From NCBI GenBank assembly GCA_013268835.1, contig JABFSX010000016.1, forward strand, positions 1 to 53,707: 53,707 nucleotides of DNA, in the 5' to 3' direction. The stretch comes from Candidatus Altimarinota bacterium. Its GTDB lineage: Bacteria > Patescibacteriota > Gracilibacteria > BD1-5 > UBA2023. The notes below the pieces were generated by a model. It saw only the letters and a program-made list of their open reading frames with translations, was not told where the DNA came from and did not search any database. Positions 19,513 to 28,872 of this stretch are shown piece after piece (position 1 is the first letter of the stretch; the number at the start of each line of letters is the position of its first letter). The position numbers and the translations under genes are program-made.

Positions 19513-21225
19513 ATGTTGAAATCAATCCTACTTATTCTCACTTCCCTTCTCATCCTCTCAAGTTGTAGTGAAGAACCTATAAAAACTAATAAATACTATA
19601 AAACCTATCAGACACAGACAGGAAGTATCACTATACAAGATGATATCATTGCTACTGTTGAGTGAAATAAGACGAGTTCACTCGCATTCAGATCTGCTGG
19701 AATCGTAGAGGATATCCTCGTCTCTCCGGGGGATCGAGTCAAAAAATGACAAGTACTCGCAAAGCTCTGAAACAATGAAGGATCAATCCAGAATATGGGA
19801 CTCATCAATATCCAAAAAGAGCTCCAAAATCTGGAAAAAACTACCAACATAGTCCAGAGTGGAATCGAGAATACGAGTAATGCAATATCCAAGCTCTACG
19901 ATGAACGAATCAAGTGACTCGATACCAATATCCTCTCACTCGAAAATACGCTCGAACAAGCAAGACAAAAACTCTGAAATCAGACTTCTTCACTCGGAGT
20001 AACCTTTGAGACATTTGCTCATGATTTTGATCGAGTATCTACTGCCATGCTCTATGAAGGAGATAAAATCCTTGGAATCACTACCAATTTTGAATATGCA
20101 AATAATGGATGGGAGCCCTATCTTGGTACTCGTGTAGGAAATTCTCAATCATTAGCAAATAATGATTGGAATACCCTCTATACCTTGAGATGAAAAATCA
20201 GATCCTATACAGAAACAGGCTCAACTATCACTGATATTAATGCTGCTATCAATGATTTGAAGAATTCATATATTTGAGCAAGAAATTTTGCAAAATCGAT
20301 GAATTATATGCTCCAAAATAGTGTTATCGGTGGTGGGCTTCCAGAAGAAAAACTGAATGGTTGGCTTGCTACTTGGAATTGACTCAGTGCAGACAATCAA
20401 GGATCTGAAGCGAGTTTTATCACTTGGAAAAATGGTATTCTTGATCTCACCAATACTGGTGGATCTGGGAGTGCGGCAGCTGATAAGAATATTATTTCAT
20501 TGCAACTCGAACTTGCCAATATCAAGCAATCAAAAAATACACTCATAGCAGAAAAACAAGCAAAACTCAAAGAAATTAAGTCAAATGCTGATGCTCTGGA
20601 TTCAAAAAAATGAGAGATTTCCGTACAACTCTGAGAATCACAGATGAATGCTTCACTTGCTCGAGAATCTCTCGAATACAATATCATCTATGCTCCATAT
20701 GATGGAGTAATCCTCGAAAAATATATGGAAGAAGGGATGGTTATCGGTGCTGGTTCCCCACTTCTCAAAATCAGTAGTACTGATGGAAAAATGGCAAAGG
20801 TCTATATCGATAATACGATGTACGGATATGCCGAATGAGATATTCTCAGTTCGATGGGATGAGAAAATTCTTATACTGGAACTATATCTCTGATTCAATG
20901 ACAAAAAGATCCACTCCATAATAAAAACTATACAGAAGTAGCTATGAATGGAAATCTCGCCATCGGAGAGAAGATTACAATTCATCTCGAACACAAAAAG
21001 AGCAATCTCCAAAATTGATCTATTATACCATTATCTGCGATTATCAATCGATATGGTCCACCTGGTGTTTATATCTTAGATGAACAAACAGCAAGATTTC
21101 AATTAGTTGAAATACTGAGCTCAGATATGCAATTCGCAGAAGTGATGGGAATCCCAGAATGAGCCACAATTATCACCGATGGAAAAGAGAATATCTACGA
21201 TGGGGAAATCCTTATAGTCCAATAA
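19513..21225 (+). CDS. RND periplasmic adaptor (membrane-fusion lipoprotein)
   Basis: 570 aa, longer than typical adaptors (350-450). Lipoprotein signal LLILTSLLILSSC with Cys at residue 18. The first half of the barrel-sandwich domain is FRSAGIVEDILVSPGDRVKK (about 60), the second is IIYAPYDGVILEKYMEEG (about 395). Between them is a long helical hairpin interrupted by an extra region (about 155-300) that accounts for the length. The beta-barrel and membrane-proximal domains follow. It links the RND permease to an outer component or acts alone in a single-membrane cell. Rich in TGA-Gly. Follows the permease in the same operon. Confidence 0.88.
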
Positions 21226-21245
21226 TACCTCTCTCTGTATTTTTC

Positions 21246-21279
21246 TTTGACATTACATTACATATTTATAATATACTCA
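21246..21279 (+). promoter_or_regulatory. Shared promoter/operator block of the BigR operon
   Basis: Matches 33 of 34 bases with 16095-16128. TTGACA is at 21247-21252 and TATAAT at 21267-21272, with the same ATTAC-ATTAC spacer and the same TATACTCA end. It sits 20 nt before the regulator's ATG, consistent with autorepression by the BigR/SqrR-type protein. Confidence 0.68.
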
Positions 21280-21298
21280 TATATTCATTATCTCTCAT

Positions 21299-21598
21299 AT
21301 GGAAAACCTCAAAGAACTCGAAAAGAAAACAGAAGAAGTCGCATGACTCCTCAAGCTCCTCGCCCATCCAAAACGATTTATGCTTCTCTGTAGACTCAGA
21401 GAATGACCGAAAACCGTCGGTGATCTCGAAGAGTATTGTGCCATCTGACAGTCTCAGCTCTCACAATTCCTCGGAAAAATGAAAGATGAAGACATCCTTA
21501 CTTGCGAAAAAAATGGGCAATATGTCTCATATTCTATCGCAGACCCAAGAGTTATCGAACTCATGAATCAGATGCAAACTATTTTCTGCAAAAAATAA
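21299..21598 (+). CDS. BigR/SqrR-type ArsR family persulfide sensor
   Basis: 99 aa. The winged helix spans about 18-85, with recognition helix GQSQLSQFLGKM. Two Cys match the sensing pair of BigR and SqrR by context: Cys31 in HPKRFMLLCRL and Cys97 in MQTIFCKK (BigR has a like HPVRLMLVC and YTIFC). In those proteins the pair forms a disulfide or polysulfide bridge on exposure to reactive sulfur and DNA is released. Two more Cys (47 and 69) are present. It heads an operon of rhodanese, glutaredoxin, rhodanese and DUF4395 genes, which strongly supports this reading. Confidence 0.85.
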
Positions 21599-21613
21599 AA
21601 TTAACCCCTACTT

Positions 21614-21958
21614 ATGCAATCTATAACCGCCAAAGAACTCGTATCTCTCCTGGAAAAGACTCCAGAAAAAATCGATCTTATCGATGTTCGTGGAACTGGA
21701 GAGTACAATGAATCTCACATTCCAGAAGCTCGTAATATTCCTATGCATCTCATACCAATGCGCCTTAACGAGATTGACACAAAAAAGAAAGTTATTCTTG
21801 TTTGTCTCAGTGGTGGTCGCTCTGGTCATATGTGTGGTTTTCTTGAGAATTCCAACATTCAGGCCATCAATTTGGATTGAGGGATGATGAAATTCATTGA
21901 TGCATTTCCAAACAAAGTAATTCATGGAGAAAAAAAGAAACTCTTTGGATTATTTTAA
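21614..21958 (+). CDS. Cytoplasmic rhodanese-domain protein
   Basis: 114 aa, a single rhodanese domain: LIDVRGTGEYNESHIPEARNI is the CH2A-type start and VCLSGGRSG the active loop with catalytic Cys in a CxxGxRS frame. One TGA-Gly follows in LDGG. Such single-domain rhodaneses carry sulfane sulfur as a Cys persulfide. It follows the BigR-like gene by 15 nt and is likely under its control. No signal peptide, so a cytoplasmic sulfur acceptor is the likely role. Confidence 0.9.
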
Positions 21959-21994
21959 AAAACTTTTATTTATTATTTATAACTCTTCCTTCCT

Positions 21995-22243
21995 ATGCTT
22001 ACCGTCTATACAAAAGATTACTGTCCATACTGTGTAAAAGCAAAAGCTCTCCTTTCTTCTCTTGGTGCTACTTTTGAAGAAGTGGACATTACCAATTCTC
22101 CAGATACGATTATGGAGCTCGTGAAAAAATCTGGAATGCGAACCGTTCCTCAGATTTTTATGTGAGATGAATGTCTCGGTGGATATGATTCTATAGCAGC
22201 ACTTCACGCAGATGGAAAGCTCCTTGAAAAAATTGGACTCTAA
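21995..22243 (+). CDS. Glutaredoxin (Grx3-like)
   Basis: 82 aa. The CPYC active site is at residues 10-13 (KDYCPYCVKA), with the glutathione/substrate loop TVPQIF (cis-Pro) and GGYDS near the end, all typical of dithiol glutaredoxins. A TGA-Gly lies in FMGDE. Third gene of the sulfur operon. A role in reducing persulfides or disulfides formed with the two rhodaneses is inferred from position. Confidence 0.92.
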
Positions 22244-22263
22244 TTTTTTAAAAAATCCATAGA

Positions 22264-22626
22264 ATGAAAATTATTATATTCTTTGTATTTTTTTCTTCAT
22301 TTTTTCTTGTATGATGTACTACTCAGGCTGAAAAATGAACAGAAAATACTCCCCTAGCTACTCAAAAAATGGAATCAATCTACGTTGATGTTCGAGAAGA
22401 TAATGAATGGAGTGAATGACATATTCAGTGAGCTACACATCTCAGATTATGAGAGATAGAATCCTGAAATATATCAACTCTTCCAAAAGATAAACATATT
22501 ATCCTCTATTGTAGAAGTGGCAGAAGATCCGCTATTGCACTCGAAAAACTCAAAACACTTGGTTTTCAGAATATCTCTGATGCAGGTGGTATGACGAGCA
22601 TCCAGGATGTTACCATTATTAAATAA
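22264..22626 (+). CDS. Lipoprotein rhodanese
   Basis: 120 aa. Lipoprotein signal MKIIIFFVFFSSFFLVGC with the lipobox LVGC (Gly by TGA). The rhodanese domain starts at VDVREDNEWSEGHI and has active loop YCRSGRRS with catalytic Cys. This places a sulfurtransferase outside the cytoplasmic membrane, paired with the cytoplasmic one at 21614. Seven TGA-Gly codons hid it from a standard-code scan. Follows glutaredoxin by 20 nt. Confidence 0.88.
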
Positions 22627-22637
22627 CTTTTTATCAT

Positions 22638-23258
22638 ATGTACTGAACTCCTCTTCCAGATATCTCAAAAGAATGAGACAAATATGGTTTTGTGAATGAA
22701 ACCGAGATTCGTATTTCTACTGGAATTACGCTCGTTCTCTGACTCTTATCTCTCTGTCTTGTTCTTCTTAAGGCAGAATATTCTATTCCTCTCATATTCG
22801 TGAGCCTGATGGTGACGGATTTTTTCTTAAAAGTTTTTATCTCTCCAAAGCTGAGTATTTTCGGAATGTTTGTGCGACTTTTTCTCAAAAAATGAACCGA
22901 AGTATGGGTAGGTGCAGTTCAAAAAAGATTTGCATGGAGTATTTGAATAGTTCTTTCTGCACTTGTTCTCTATTGTATCCTCCTTCTTGGACAATATATC
23001 ACACCGATGGAATGACCACAACTCACTGCTGTTTCAGGAATACTGGAAGCTACTCGAAATAATATAGCAAATGGAGCACTCATCGTTACTCCGATGAATC
23101 CTACTATTTTTGCTTGCCTTCTCTGTATTATATTTATGTGGTCAGAATCTATTGTTGGTTATTGTGTTGGTTGTTCGATCTATGCTTGGCTCGTTCGAAA
23201 GTGATGGATGAAAGAGTATAAGTGACAAAACTGTCTGAATGGAAAATGTGAAATCTAA
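22638..23258 (+). CDS. DUF4395 family membrane protein
   Basis: 206 aa with about four membrane segments. The DUF4395 pattern is visible: a VNETEIRISTG start, then KLSIFGMFVRL, and GYCVGCSIYAWL near the end with paired Cys. A NCLNGKCEI tail adds two more Cys. DUF4395 proteins are often found beside rhodanese and sulfur-handling genes. Last gene of the BigR operon, 11 nt after the lipoprotein rhodanese. A role in moving or handling sulfur across the membrane is inferred from Cys content and neighbours. Confidence 0.82.
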
Positions 23259-23308
23259 ATAAAAATACTATCTTTAAATAGATTTAAACTTCATAGGCTA
23301 CACTATTC

Positions 23309-23327
23309 TTGTACATATTTGTACATA
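23309..23327. promoter_or_regulatory. Tandem TGTACA operator-like repeat
   Basis: TTGTACATA occurs at 23309-23317 and again at 23319-23327, a 10-bp period that puts the two self-complementary TGTACA cores on the same helix face. It sits 23 nt before the start of the DUF2202 lipoprotein, fitting an operator or activator site. Confidence 0.45.
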
Positions 23328-23350
23328 CTTTATTTTTAATTTATACACCT

Positions 23351-24148
23351 ATGAAATCATTTTTCATTATTCCTGTGATCGCCCTTACTCTGGGGTCTTG
23401 TACTATGAGTGACCTGGATGCAAGAAAAAATATTCAACCGAATACTCCTCCGTCCGCACTCATATCTTCTGGTTCCGTATCACTCGAAACCCGTGAAACT
23501 CTCCGTATGGCATATTCTGAAGAGCTCCTCGCTCATGATATCTATACCAAGATGGTAGAAAAATACCCGAATCTCACCGAAGTAAAAAATATTATCAACT
23601 CGGAAGCAAATCATCGAGAACAAGTTGGAAAACTTCTTGATGTACGAGGTATCACTCGACCTACTGACTATGGAGCATATAGCGGAACCTATGATGTACT
23701 CATCAAGATGGTTGATTCGAGTTTGACTGGAGCAATAGAGGCTGGAGTTATGATCGAGACTGGTGATATCGATCACCTCCTTGCAGAATACAAGAAGATC
23801 AATGAAGTAGATGTTCGAATGGTTTTTGAGAATATCGGTGGAGGAAGTTTCAATCATCTGAGAGCATTTCTGAGACTTGCAGCACAAGATAACTACGTGG
23901 TAACAACAGACTTTGCGAGATATATGCAAGTGACTGAAGTGAATTCAACTGGTCCACTCCAATCAAAGATGACTGATCTTCTGAGTGCAAATAATCTTCC
24001 AACCTATGGTAATAATATGCCGATGGGAATGGGAAATGGACAAGGAAATCATATGATGAAAAACGGATCTGGAGAAAATAACGAAATGATGATGCAATCA
24101 AATGGAGAATGACAGTGACAAGGTCGTGGACGAGGAATGAATCGGTAA
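23351..24148 (+). CDS. DUF2202 ferritin-like lipoprotein
   Basis: 265 aa from MKSFFIIPVIALTLGSC, the better start because it gives a clean lipobox (LGSC, Cys17); an upstream Met at 23309 is in frame but lies in the repeat. The DUF2202 four-helix region (about 48-210) shows SEELLAHDIYTKM and EANHREQVGKLL, the Glu/His pattern of ferritin-like diiron sites. The tail is Met/Gly/Asn-rich (MPMGMGNGQGNHMMKNG) and ends GRGRGMNR with two TGA-Gly codons, possibly metal-binding. Function unknown; an oxidative or metal stress role is inferred. Confidence 0.82.
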
Positions 24149-24153
24149 ATATT

Positions 24154-24180
24154 AAAATCCCCATTTTGGGGATTTTTTTT
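24154..24180 (+). terminator. Rho-independent terminator after DUF2202 gene
   Basis: AAAATCCCC (24154-24162) pairs with GGGGATTTT (24168-24176) around a 5-nt loop, followed by T-run to 24180. It lies 5 nt after the stop. Confidence 0.85.
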
Positions 24181-24213
24181 GATATTTTTATTATATCCTG
24201 ATATACTCAAGAT

Positions 24214-24783
24214 ATGTTCAAAGATATACTCTTCCCATCACAAGGAAAAGACTCGTATTCACTGATTCGAGTTATTTTTTGGATTTTTCTGATTTATTAC
24301 TCATTACGATTTTTCTCATTTGGGATCAATACGGCAGTAATGAATGATTTTCTCCATGGACCAAATCTGATTTTTCATGAGGCTGGTCATGTGATATTTT
24401 CACCTTTTGGGGATTTTATTATGATTCTTGGATGAAGCCTCTGACAATGCCTGATGCCGATTATTGTAATGTATACTTTTTTATTTAAGGAAAAGAATCC
24501 ATTTGGTGCAAGTATATGACTCTGGTGGCTCGGACAGAATCTCACGGATGTGGCACTCTATATCTCAGATGCCTCAGCTCGTTCACTTCCTCTCATAGGT
24601 GGTATGAGTGAAGAGGCTCATGACTGGGGAAATCTTCTCATGATGACAGGACTCCTCAGATATGATTTTACTTTTGGGATTATCACCCATTATATCGGGA
24701 TGATTTTGATGATTCTCGCACTCATCTGGTGATATTATATCCACACGAATGCATACATCGGAAGTGGGGAAAAACAGAGTTAA
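24214..24783 (+). CDS. M50-like membrane metalloprotease-type protein
   Basis: 189 aa with four or five hydrophobic segments. FHEAGHVIF (about residues 54-62) is an HExxH zinc motif placed at a membrane segment as in the M50B group, and GGSLGQCLMP follows, where such proteins carry a conserved Gly-rich loop. A further acidic site could be in NLTDVALY. Five TGA-Gly codons. Proteolysis is possible, but only one half of the metal site is clear. Own gene after a terminator. Confidence 0.7.
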
Positions 24784-24870
24784 ATTAACTTGCATTTTCT
24801 ATTATTTCCCTATAATCCAAAACATACAAGAGAAGTCGTGCAGTACCCTCTTTGGAAATAACTCGTTCCT

Positions 24871-24896
24871 GTCATTGCGAAGAACAAAGCAATCCA
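24871..24896. repeat. Possible REP-like fragment (GTCATTGCGA...AAGCAATCC)
   Basis: GTCATTGCGAAGAACAAAGCA followed by ATCC has the look of a dispersed short repeat seen in many bacterial genomes (TTGC...GCAA arms around an AAGAACAAA centre). It is a lone copy here, in the gap after the M50-like gene. Confidence 0.3.
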
Positions 24897-24962
24897 TGCT
24901 CTATTCTCAAGATTTCATTTTCGAATATTTCTGAAAGTTCTGTGCGATTTTTTGTTTCCTAT

Positions 24963-25247
24963 TTATTTCTTCCCAAAATCTTTTTCAGTTCAAAATAATA
25001 CATGTGTTGAATCAAGAAGCGTATTTGATCAGAAAATAATCTCTCTAACCATCTTGGCATCCCATCAATTTTTATGAGCTTCTTCAATCAATTTTTGATA
25101 CTCTTGTGCATTCTGAATAACCTGAAACATTGTAGTATTGTATCTATGTGCTAGAAATGGTGCCAATGACTGCTGATTCAGTCAACTTATAACGTCACTT
25201 GAAAATATTGGAATCTCAATAATTGAACTAGTTACTCAATTTCACAT
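24963..25247 (-). CDS. Hypothetical protein (94 aa), visible only under code 25
   Basis: Start ATG 25245-25247, stop TAA 24963-24965. It begins MGNGVTSSIIEIPIFSSDV and has six TGA-Gly codons, so no standard-code ORF of note exists here. Sensible composition (VIQNAQEYQKLIEEAHKNGW, an amphipathic helix) supports coding. It diverges from the U32 gene with 63 nt between starts. No family recognised. Confidence 0.55.
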
Positions 25248-25310
25248 AATATAAAATATTTTAAAAATAAAAATACTTTTCTATAATACTAATTAATTAT
25301 AATTGTCAAT

Positions 25311-26672
25311 ATGAAAAAACTCGAACTCCTTATGCCTGCTGGTAACCTCGAAAAACTCAAGTGGGCGATCGCCTATGGTGCTGATGCAGTATATGCTGGC
25401 GTACCAATGTTTTCGCTTCGTGCTCGTGAGAATCAATTCACTTGGGAGACACTTGCAGAGGCAGTAGAATACTGTCATTCTCGTGGTAAGAAGATCTACT
25501 TCACGGCCAATATCTATGCACACAATCTGAAGATCAAGCCATTTATGGCGAACTTTCAGAAGATGATGGATATGAAGCCAGATGCTTTTATTATGAGTGA
25601 TCCAGGACTTATCTATCTCGTAAAGAAGGATTTCCCAGAAGCTGAGATTCATCTCTCTGTACAAGCAAATAATACGAATTGGGCACAAGCAGAATTCTGG
25701 AAGAGTATGGGAATCACTCGTATTATCCTCTCCCGTGAACTCTCACTTCGTGAAGTAAAAGAAATCCATGAAATGGTTCCAGATATTGAGCTCGAATTCT
25801 TTGTTCATGGAGCGATCTGTATGGCATATTCTGGACGATGCCTATTATCGAATTATTTTAGCCACCGAGATCCGAATCAAGGAACCTGTTCTCATAGTTG
25901 CCGTTGGGAATACAAGGTATTCGCCAAAGATGCTAGTCCAGAGGAGCTCTATGATTCGACGGGTCGACCAGAGGATTATCAGGAGCTTACGGGAGAATTC
26001 TATCTGGAAGAACGTGAGCGTAAATGAGAACTGATGCCAATCGATGAGGATGAATATGGAACCTATATTATGAACTCTCGTGACATCTGTCTTCTTTCCT
26101 ATATGCAGGAACTTGCTGATGCGGGAGTAGTATCATTCAAGGTTGAGGGTCGTAGCAAGACTGTGAACTATCTTGCAGGAGTTGGTCGAGCCTATCGTCC
26201 AGCCCTTGATGCTGTTGAGAAAAATGAAACATATGAGATTGCAGAGCTATCTGATGAAGTTTTTGCTATATCAAATCGTGGTTATACTCCAGGATTCCTC
26301 GTTGGAAATCCAGGTGAAAAGGCAATATATTTTGAGAAAAATGTCGATCTCCATGAAGAGGATCCAGTTGGAATCGTGAAGGGATATGACGAGGAAAAAA
26401 AGATGGCAAGAATTGAAGTAAAGAATCGTATCGATGTTGGTGATACACTCATAATTCTCTCCCCTTCTCAACGCATCTCATTCACTCTTGAATCTATCAT
26501 TGCTGATCCAATACTACTCAACGATCCAAAATCTGAAGATGCCAGTTATGATACAGTTCCAACCAATGGAGATTCTCGTGAATCTGGTCATGGTGGCCAT
26601 ATTGATCTCTGGATCAATATGCCAGAGAAACCAGCAGAATATGCAATTATCCGAAAAACGGTAAAGAAATAA
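25311..26672 (+). CDS. U32 family protein (TrhP/YegQ-like)
   Basis: 453 aa with a single TGA-Gly. It begins ELLMPAGNLEKLKWAIAYGADAVY, the family N-terminus of a TIM-barrel. The U32 signature is EFFVHGAICMAYSGRCLLSN, followed by CSHSCRW, which gives the conserved Cys cluster expected to bind iron-sulfur. A C-terminal beta domain is present (about 330-425). Related U32 proteins (TrhP, RlhA) act in tRNA or rRNA hydroxylation with prephenate-derived electrons, rather than as proteases. No partner gene nearby. Ends at a strong hairpin. Confidence 0.9.
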
Positions 26673-26677
26673 TTCAA

Positions 26678-26707
26678 AAAAAATCCCTTCTATTGAAGGG
26701 ATTTTTT
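26678..26707. terminator. Bidirectional terminator
   Basis: A 13-bp stem (26678-26690 and 26695-26707, core ATCCCTTC/GAAGGGAT) with 4-nt loop and A/T flanks between the U32 gene (+) and the Trx-CcdA fusion (-). Confidence 0.85.
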
Positions 26708-26718
26708 GAAAAAGATAA

Positions 26719-27948
26719 TTATGCAACAATCATCTTAAGGGCCACGGGATCAAAGAGGAAAAAATACCCAAGAATCAACATAATAACACCACCAATCATA
26801 AGGCAATATCTGGTATATTTGGTTGTAAGATGAAGATAGTGAAATGCATAGAGGGCAATCCCAAATACAATAAAATCATCAAACATATAGAAGAATGTAT
26901 AGAGGAGAATATACATCTGTTTCATAAATCCACTAATAGTACTCATCTCTAGGAGTTTCGTAAATGCTTGAGGAATACCAATCGAACAAGCAAATTCGAT
27001 GATATTCACTGAGAATGCAATACCGATTGTTGCAAAAAATACAGCAATCGTCATTGGTGCGTTTACCATTTTCTTGATTTTTTCGGTAGTTTTTCTCTTG
27101 TGTTCACTGCTGGTTACCTTGCATTCTCCATCCTTGTTCGTGAAGAATTCATAGATAAAATATGCACCTGCAGCGAATGAAACGACTCCAATAATCGGAG
27201 TGATGATATGATCGAGTTTCACAAAATCCCAAGTCTTATACCAAACATTCAGGATCATATAATACATAATTGCTTCAGCCATGATGAATATTCCTGCAAT
27301 CTGGAACATTTTTTTGCGAGAACCAGTTTGCATCAGAATCGTGAGAAACATCACGAGTACCCACATGGCACACGGATTAAATCCGTCAACAAAACCAAGG
27401 AGCGCCGCAAGAATCGGAAGTGAATATTCTCGAAGATTGATAACACCAACGAATGGAAGATTGATATCGAGTCGTTTTGCTGGAACTACACAAGGGGCAT
27501 CCGCAGAACATCACTCTCATCACTTGTGAGTCTTGAGTGTTTCGATCTTATTCTCGAACAAGGAACTCTTCGCCATAGTAGCTGTAGTTTCTTGGATCAA
27601 TTTTCCAGTTGTTTCAGCTCCACCAAATCCTTCGATAATCTCATTTCCAACAAGAATGATTGGAGTTACTTTGGAGAGATGATTCGCATCGGTGAACCGA
27701 TGATAGAGTTCATTATTTTCGGGAATATTGATATCATAATATTTCGGCTGGATAGGACTTCATGCTGGATATGCTGTATCGAGAAACTTCTTGAGCTCGA
27801 TACAATGAACACAATCAGGTCGAGAAAAAATAGAAAATTCGATAACAGAAGGAGTTTCCTGTATGGAACTAATAGGTTTTGCAAAAAGAGACGTACTTCA
27901 AAAAATGAAAAAAAGAAGCACAAAAAGAAATCATAAAATTCGGTTCAT
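26719..27948 (-). CDS. Thioredoxin-like / CcdA (DsbD-type) membrane fusion
   Basis: 409 aa. A signal or anchor at 1-23 precedes a thioredoxin/glutaredoxin-like domain with active site CVHC (Cys46, Cys49) and cis-Pro in VTPIILVG. A Cys-containing linker (GGEGCSADAPC) leads to a six-segment membrane domain with the CcdA/DsbD Cys motifs GFNPCAMWVL and EFACSIGIPQ. Such proteins carry electrons across the membrane to reduce extracytoplasmic thiols. The Trx part at the N-terminus outside the membrane is the reverse of DsbD's gamma position. Six TGA-Gly codons lie mainly in the first third. Confidence 0.85.
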
Positions 27949-28020
27949 AATAAAAATAGAGATAAAATAAATAATCAAAATATACCCTTAAAAAGGGCTT
28001 AATAGTTATTGTTTTTTATT

Positions 28021-28407
28021 CTAAACTTGTATTTTTAATATTCCGACAAATGGGTATATATAGGTATCAGGTCATACATAGGTAATCTTTTTTTCTTGGA
28101 TAATATTCTCAGGAATATACTGGAAAAAAGTGATACGAGTAGCGATAATATCGGTTCCATATTTGCCTACAGGAATATGATGAATCGATCATCCTTGCCC
28201 CGAGAGAGTCTCTGTTGCGGAACTACAGATATATTGTCCATCAGGTGCCGTCTCACATTGTATATTCCAATTACAAGTATCAGAAAAATTCGTACTGAGA
28301 ATTATTGTGTTCTGATTTTCTTCTCAGATAGCAAATATCGGACCTGCAAGAAACAGACCAAAAATGCTGAGAAGTAAAGATGTATAAATTCTAAATATGA
28401 AGTTCAT
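28021..28407 (-). CDS. Exported hypothetical protein (128 aa)
   Basis: A signal peptide is clear (hydrophobic 9-24 ending GPIFA, cleavage likely after Ala). The mature part has Cys in DTCNWNIQCE and YICSS, and a beta-rich pattern ending YPFVGILKIQV. Three TGA-Gly codons. No known domain. It precedes the Trx-CcdA gene by 72 nt on the same strand, so the fusion could serve its Cys residues; that link is only positional. Confidence 0.65.
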
Positions 28408-28647
28408 CTAAAAAGATGATAATCATTGATATAAAAAAAGCAAACAAAAAGGCCACATAGGCCTTTTTAGTTTTCTGGAAAGAAACATTCATATTTCAGA
28501 AGTTTCAATCTCAGGTACTACTACTGTATTTTTATATTGTGGATAATTTATTTGTATCCACTCAATGAGTGGTAATGAGGTTTGACTAATAATCCATTTA
28601 TTTCTTAGCCAATCAATTGAACCAACTTCAAAATTATTGCAGCACAT
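28408..28647 (-). CDS. Doubtful small ORF (79 aa) running through a hairpin
   Basis: It starts MCCNNFEVGSIDWLRNKWII, which looks protein-like for about 50 codons. The frame then crosses an in-frame TGA and the terminator-like hairpin at 28446-28468, ending in a TAG directly before the next gene's ATG. Either the C-terminus is spurious, or this is a decayed gene whose stop was lost. Coding is uncertain. Confidence 0.25.
28446..28468 (-). terminator. Terminator-like hairpin
   Basis: AAAAAGGCC (28446-28454) and GGCCTTTTT (28460-28468) with a 5-nt loop. T-rich sequence follows on the minus strand. It lies upstream of the 28021 gene, so it would end a transcript coming from the doubtful ORF. Confidence 0.65.
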
Positions 28648-28683
28648 AATCTATTTACTCCTTCTATTGGTTTGAAAAAACAT

Positions 28684-28720
28684 AAAAAATCCCCGAATTA
28701 TTTCGGAGATTTTATTTTTT
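28684..28720. terminator. Terminator-like hairpin downstream of the triple-fusion gene
   Basis: AAATCCCCGAA pairs with TTCGGAGATTT (one mismatch) around a 4-nt loop, with T-runs on both sides. It is about 150 nt after the stop of the 28873 gene and probably ends that minus-strand operon. Confidence 0.65.
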
Positions 28721-28743
28721 GCATCATTACCTAAAATGAAACT

Positions 28744-28798
28744 ACACAAAATATCCCCGAATATCCGGAGACATACAACATACGAAGATGTTTTGTGT
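28744..28798 (-). other. Structured 3' region with long-range stem
   Basis: ACACAAAA (28744-28751) and TTTTGTGT (28791-28798) can pair and enclose a short inner hairpin (CTCCG/CGGGG on the minus strand). The region is not coding in any convincing frame and lies between the triple-fusion gene and the terminator at 28684. It may be part of the mRNA 3' end or a small RNA. Confidence 0.3.
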
Positions 28799-28872
28799 AA
28801 ACTGAATCATTTTTAATACGACGTTATGTCTGAATTAGACTAATGATAAAATAATTTTTGTCAAAATATTTT

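Noticed and set aside
27975-28005. Weak hairpin CCCTT/AAGGG between the exported protein and the Trx-CcdA gene
   Set aside because: Only five base pairs and no good T-run; too weak to call a terminator.
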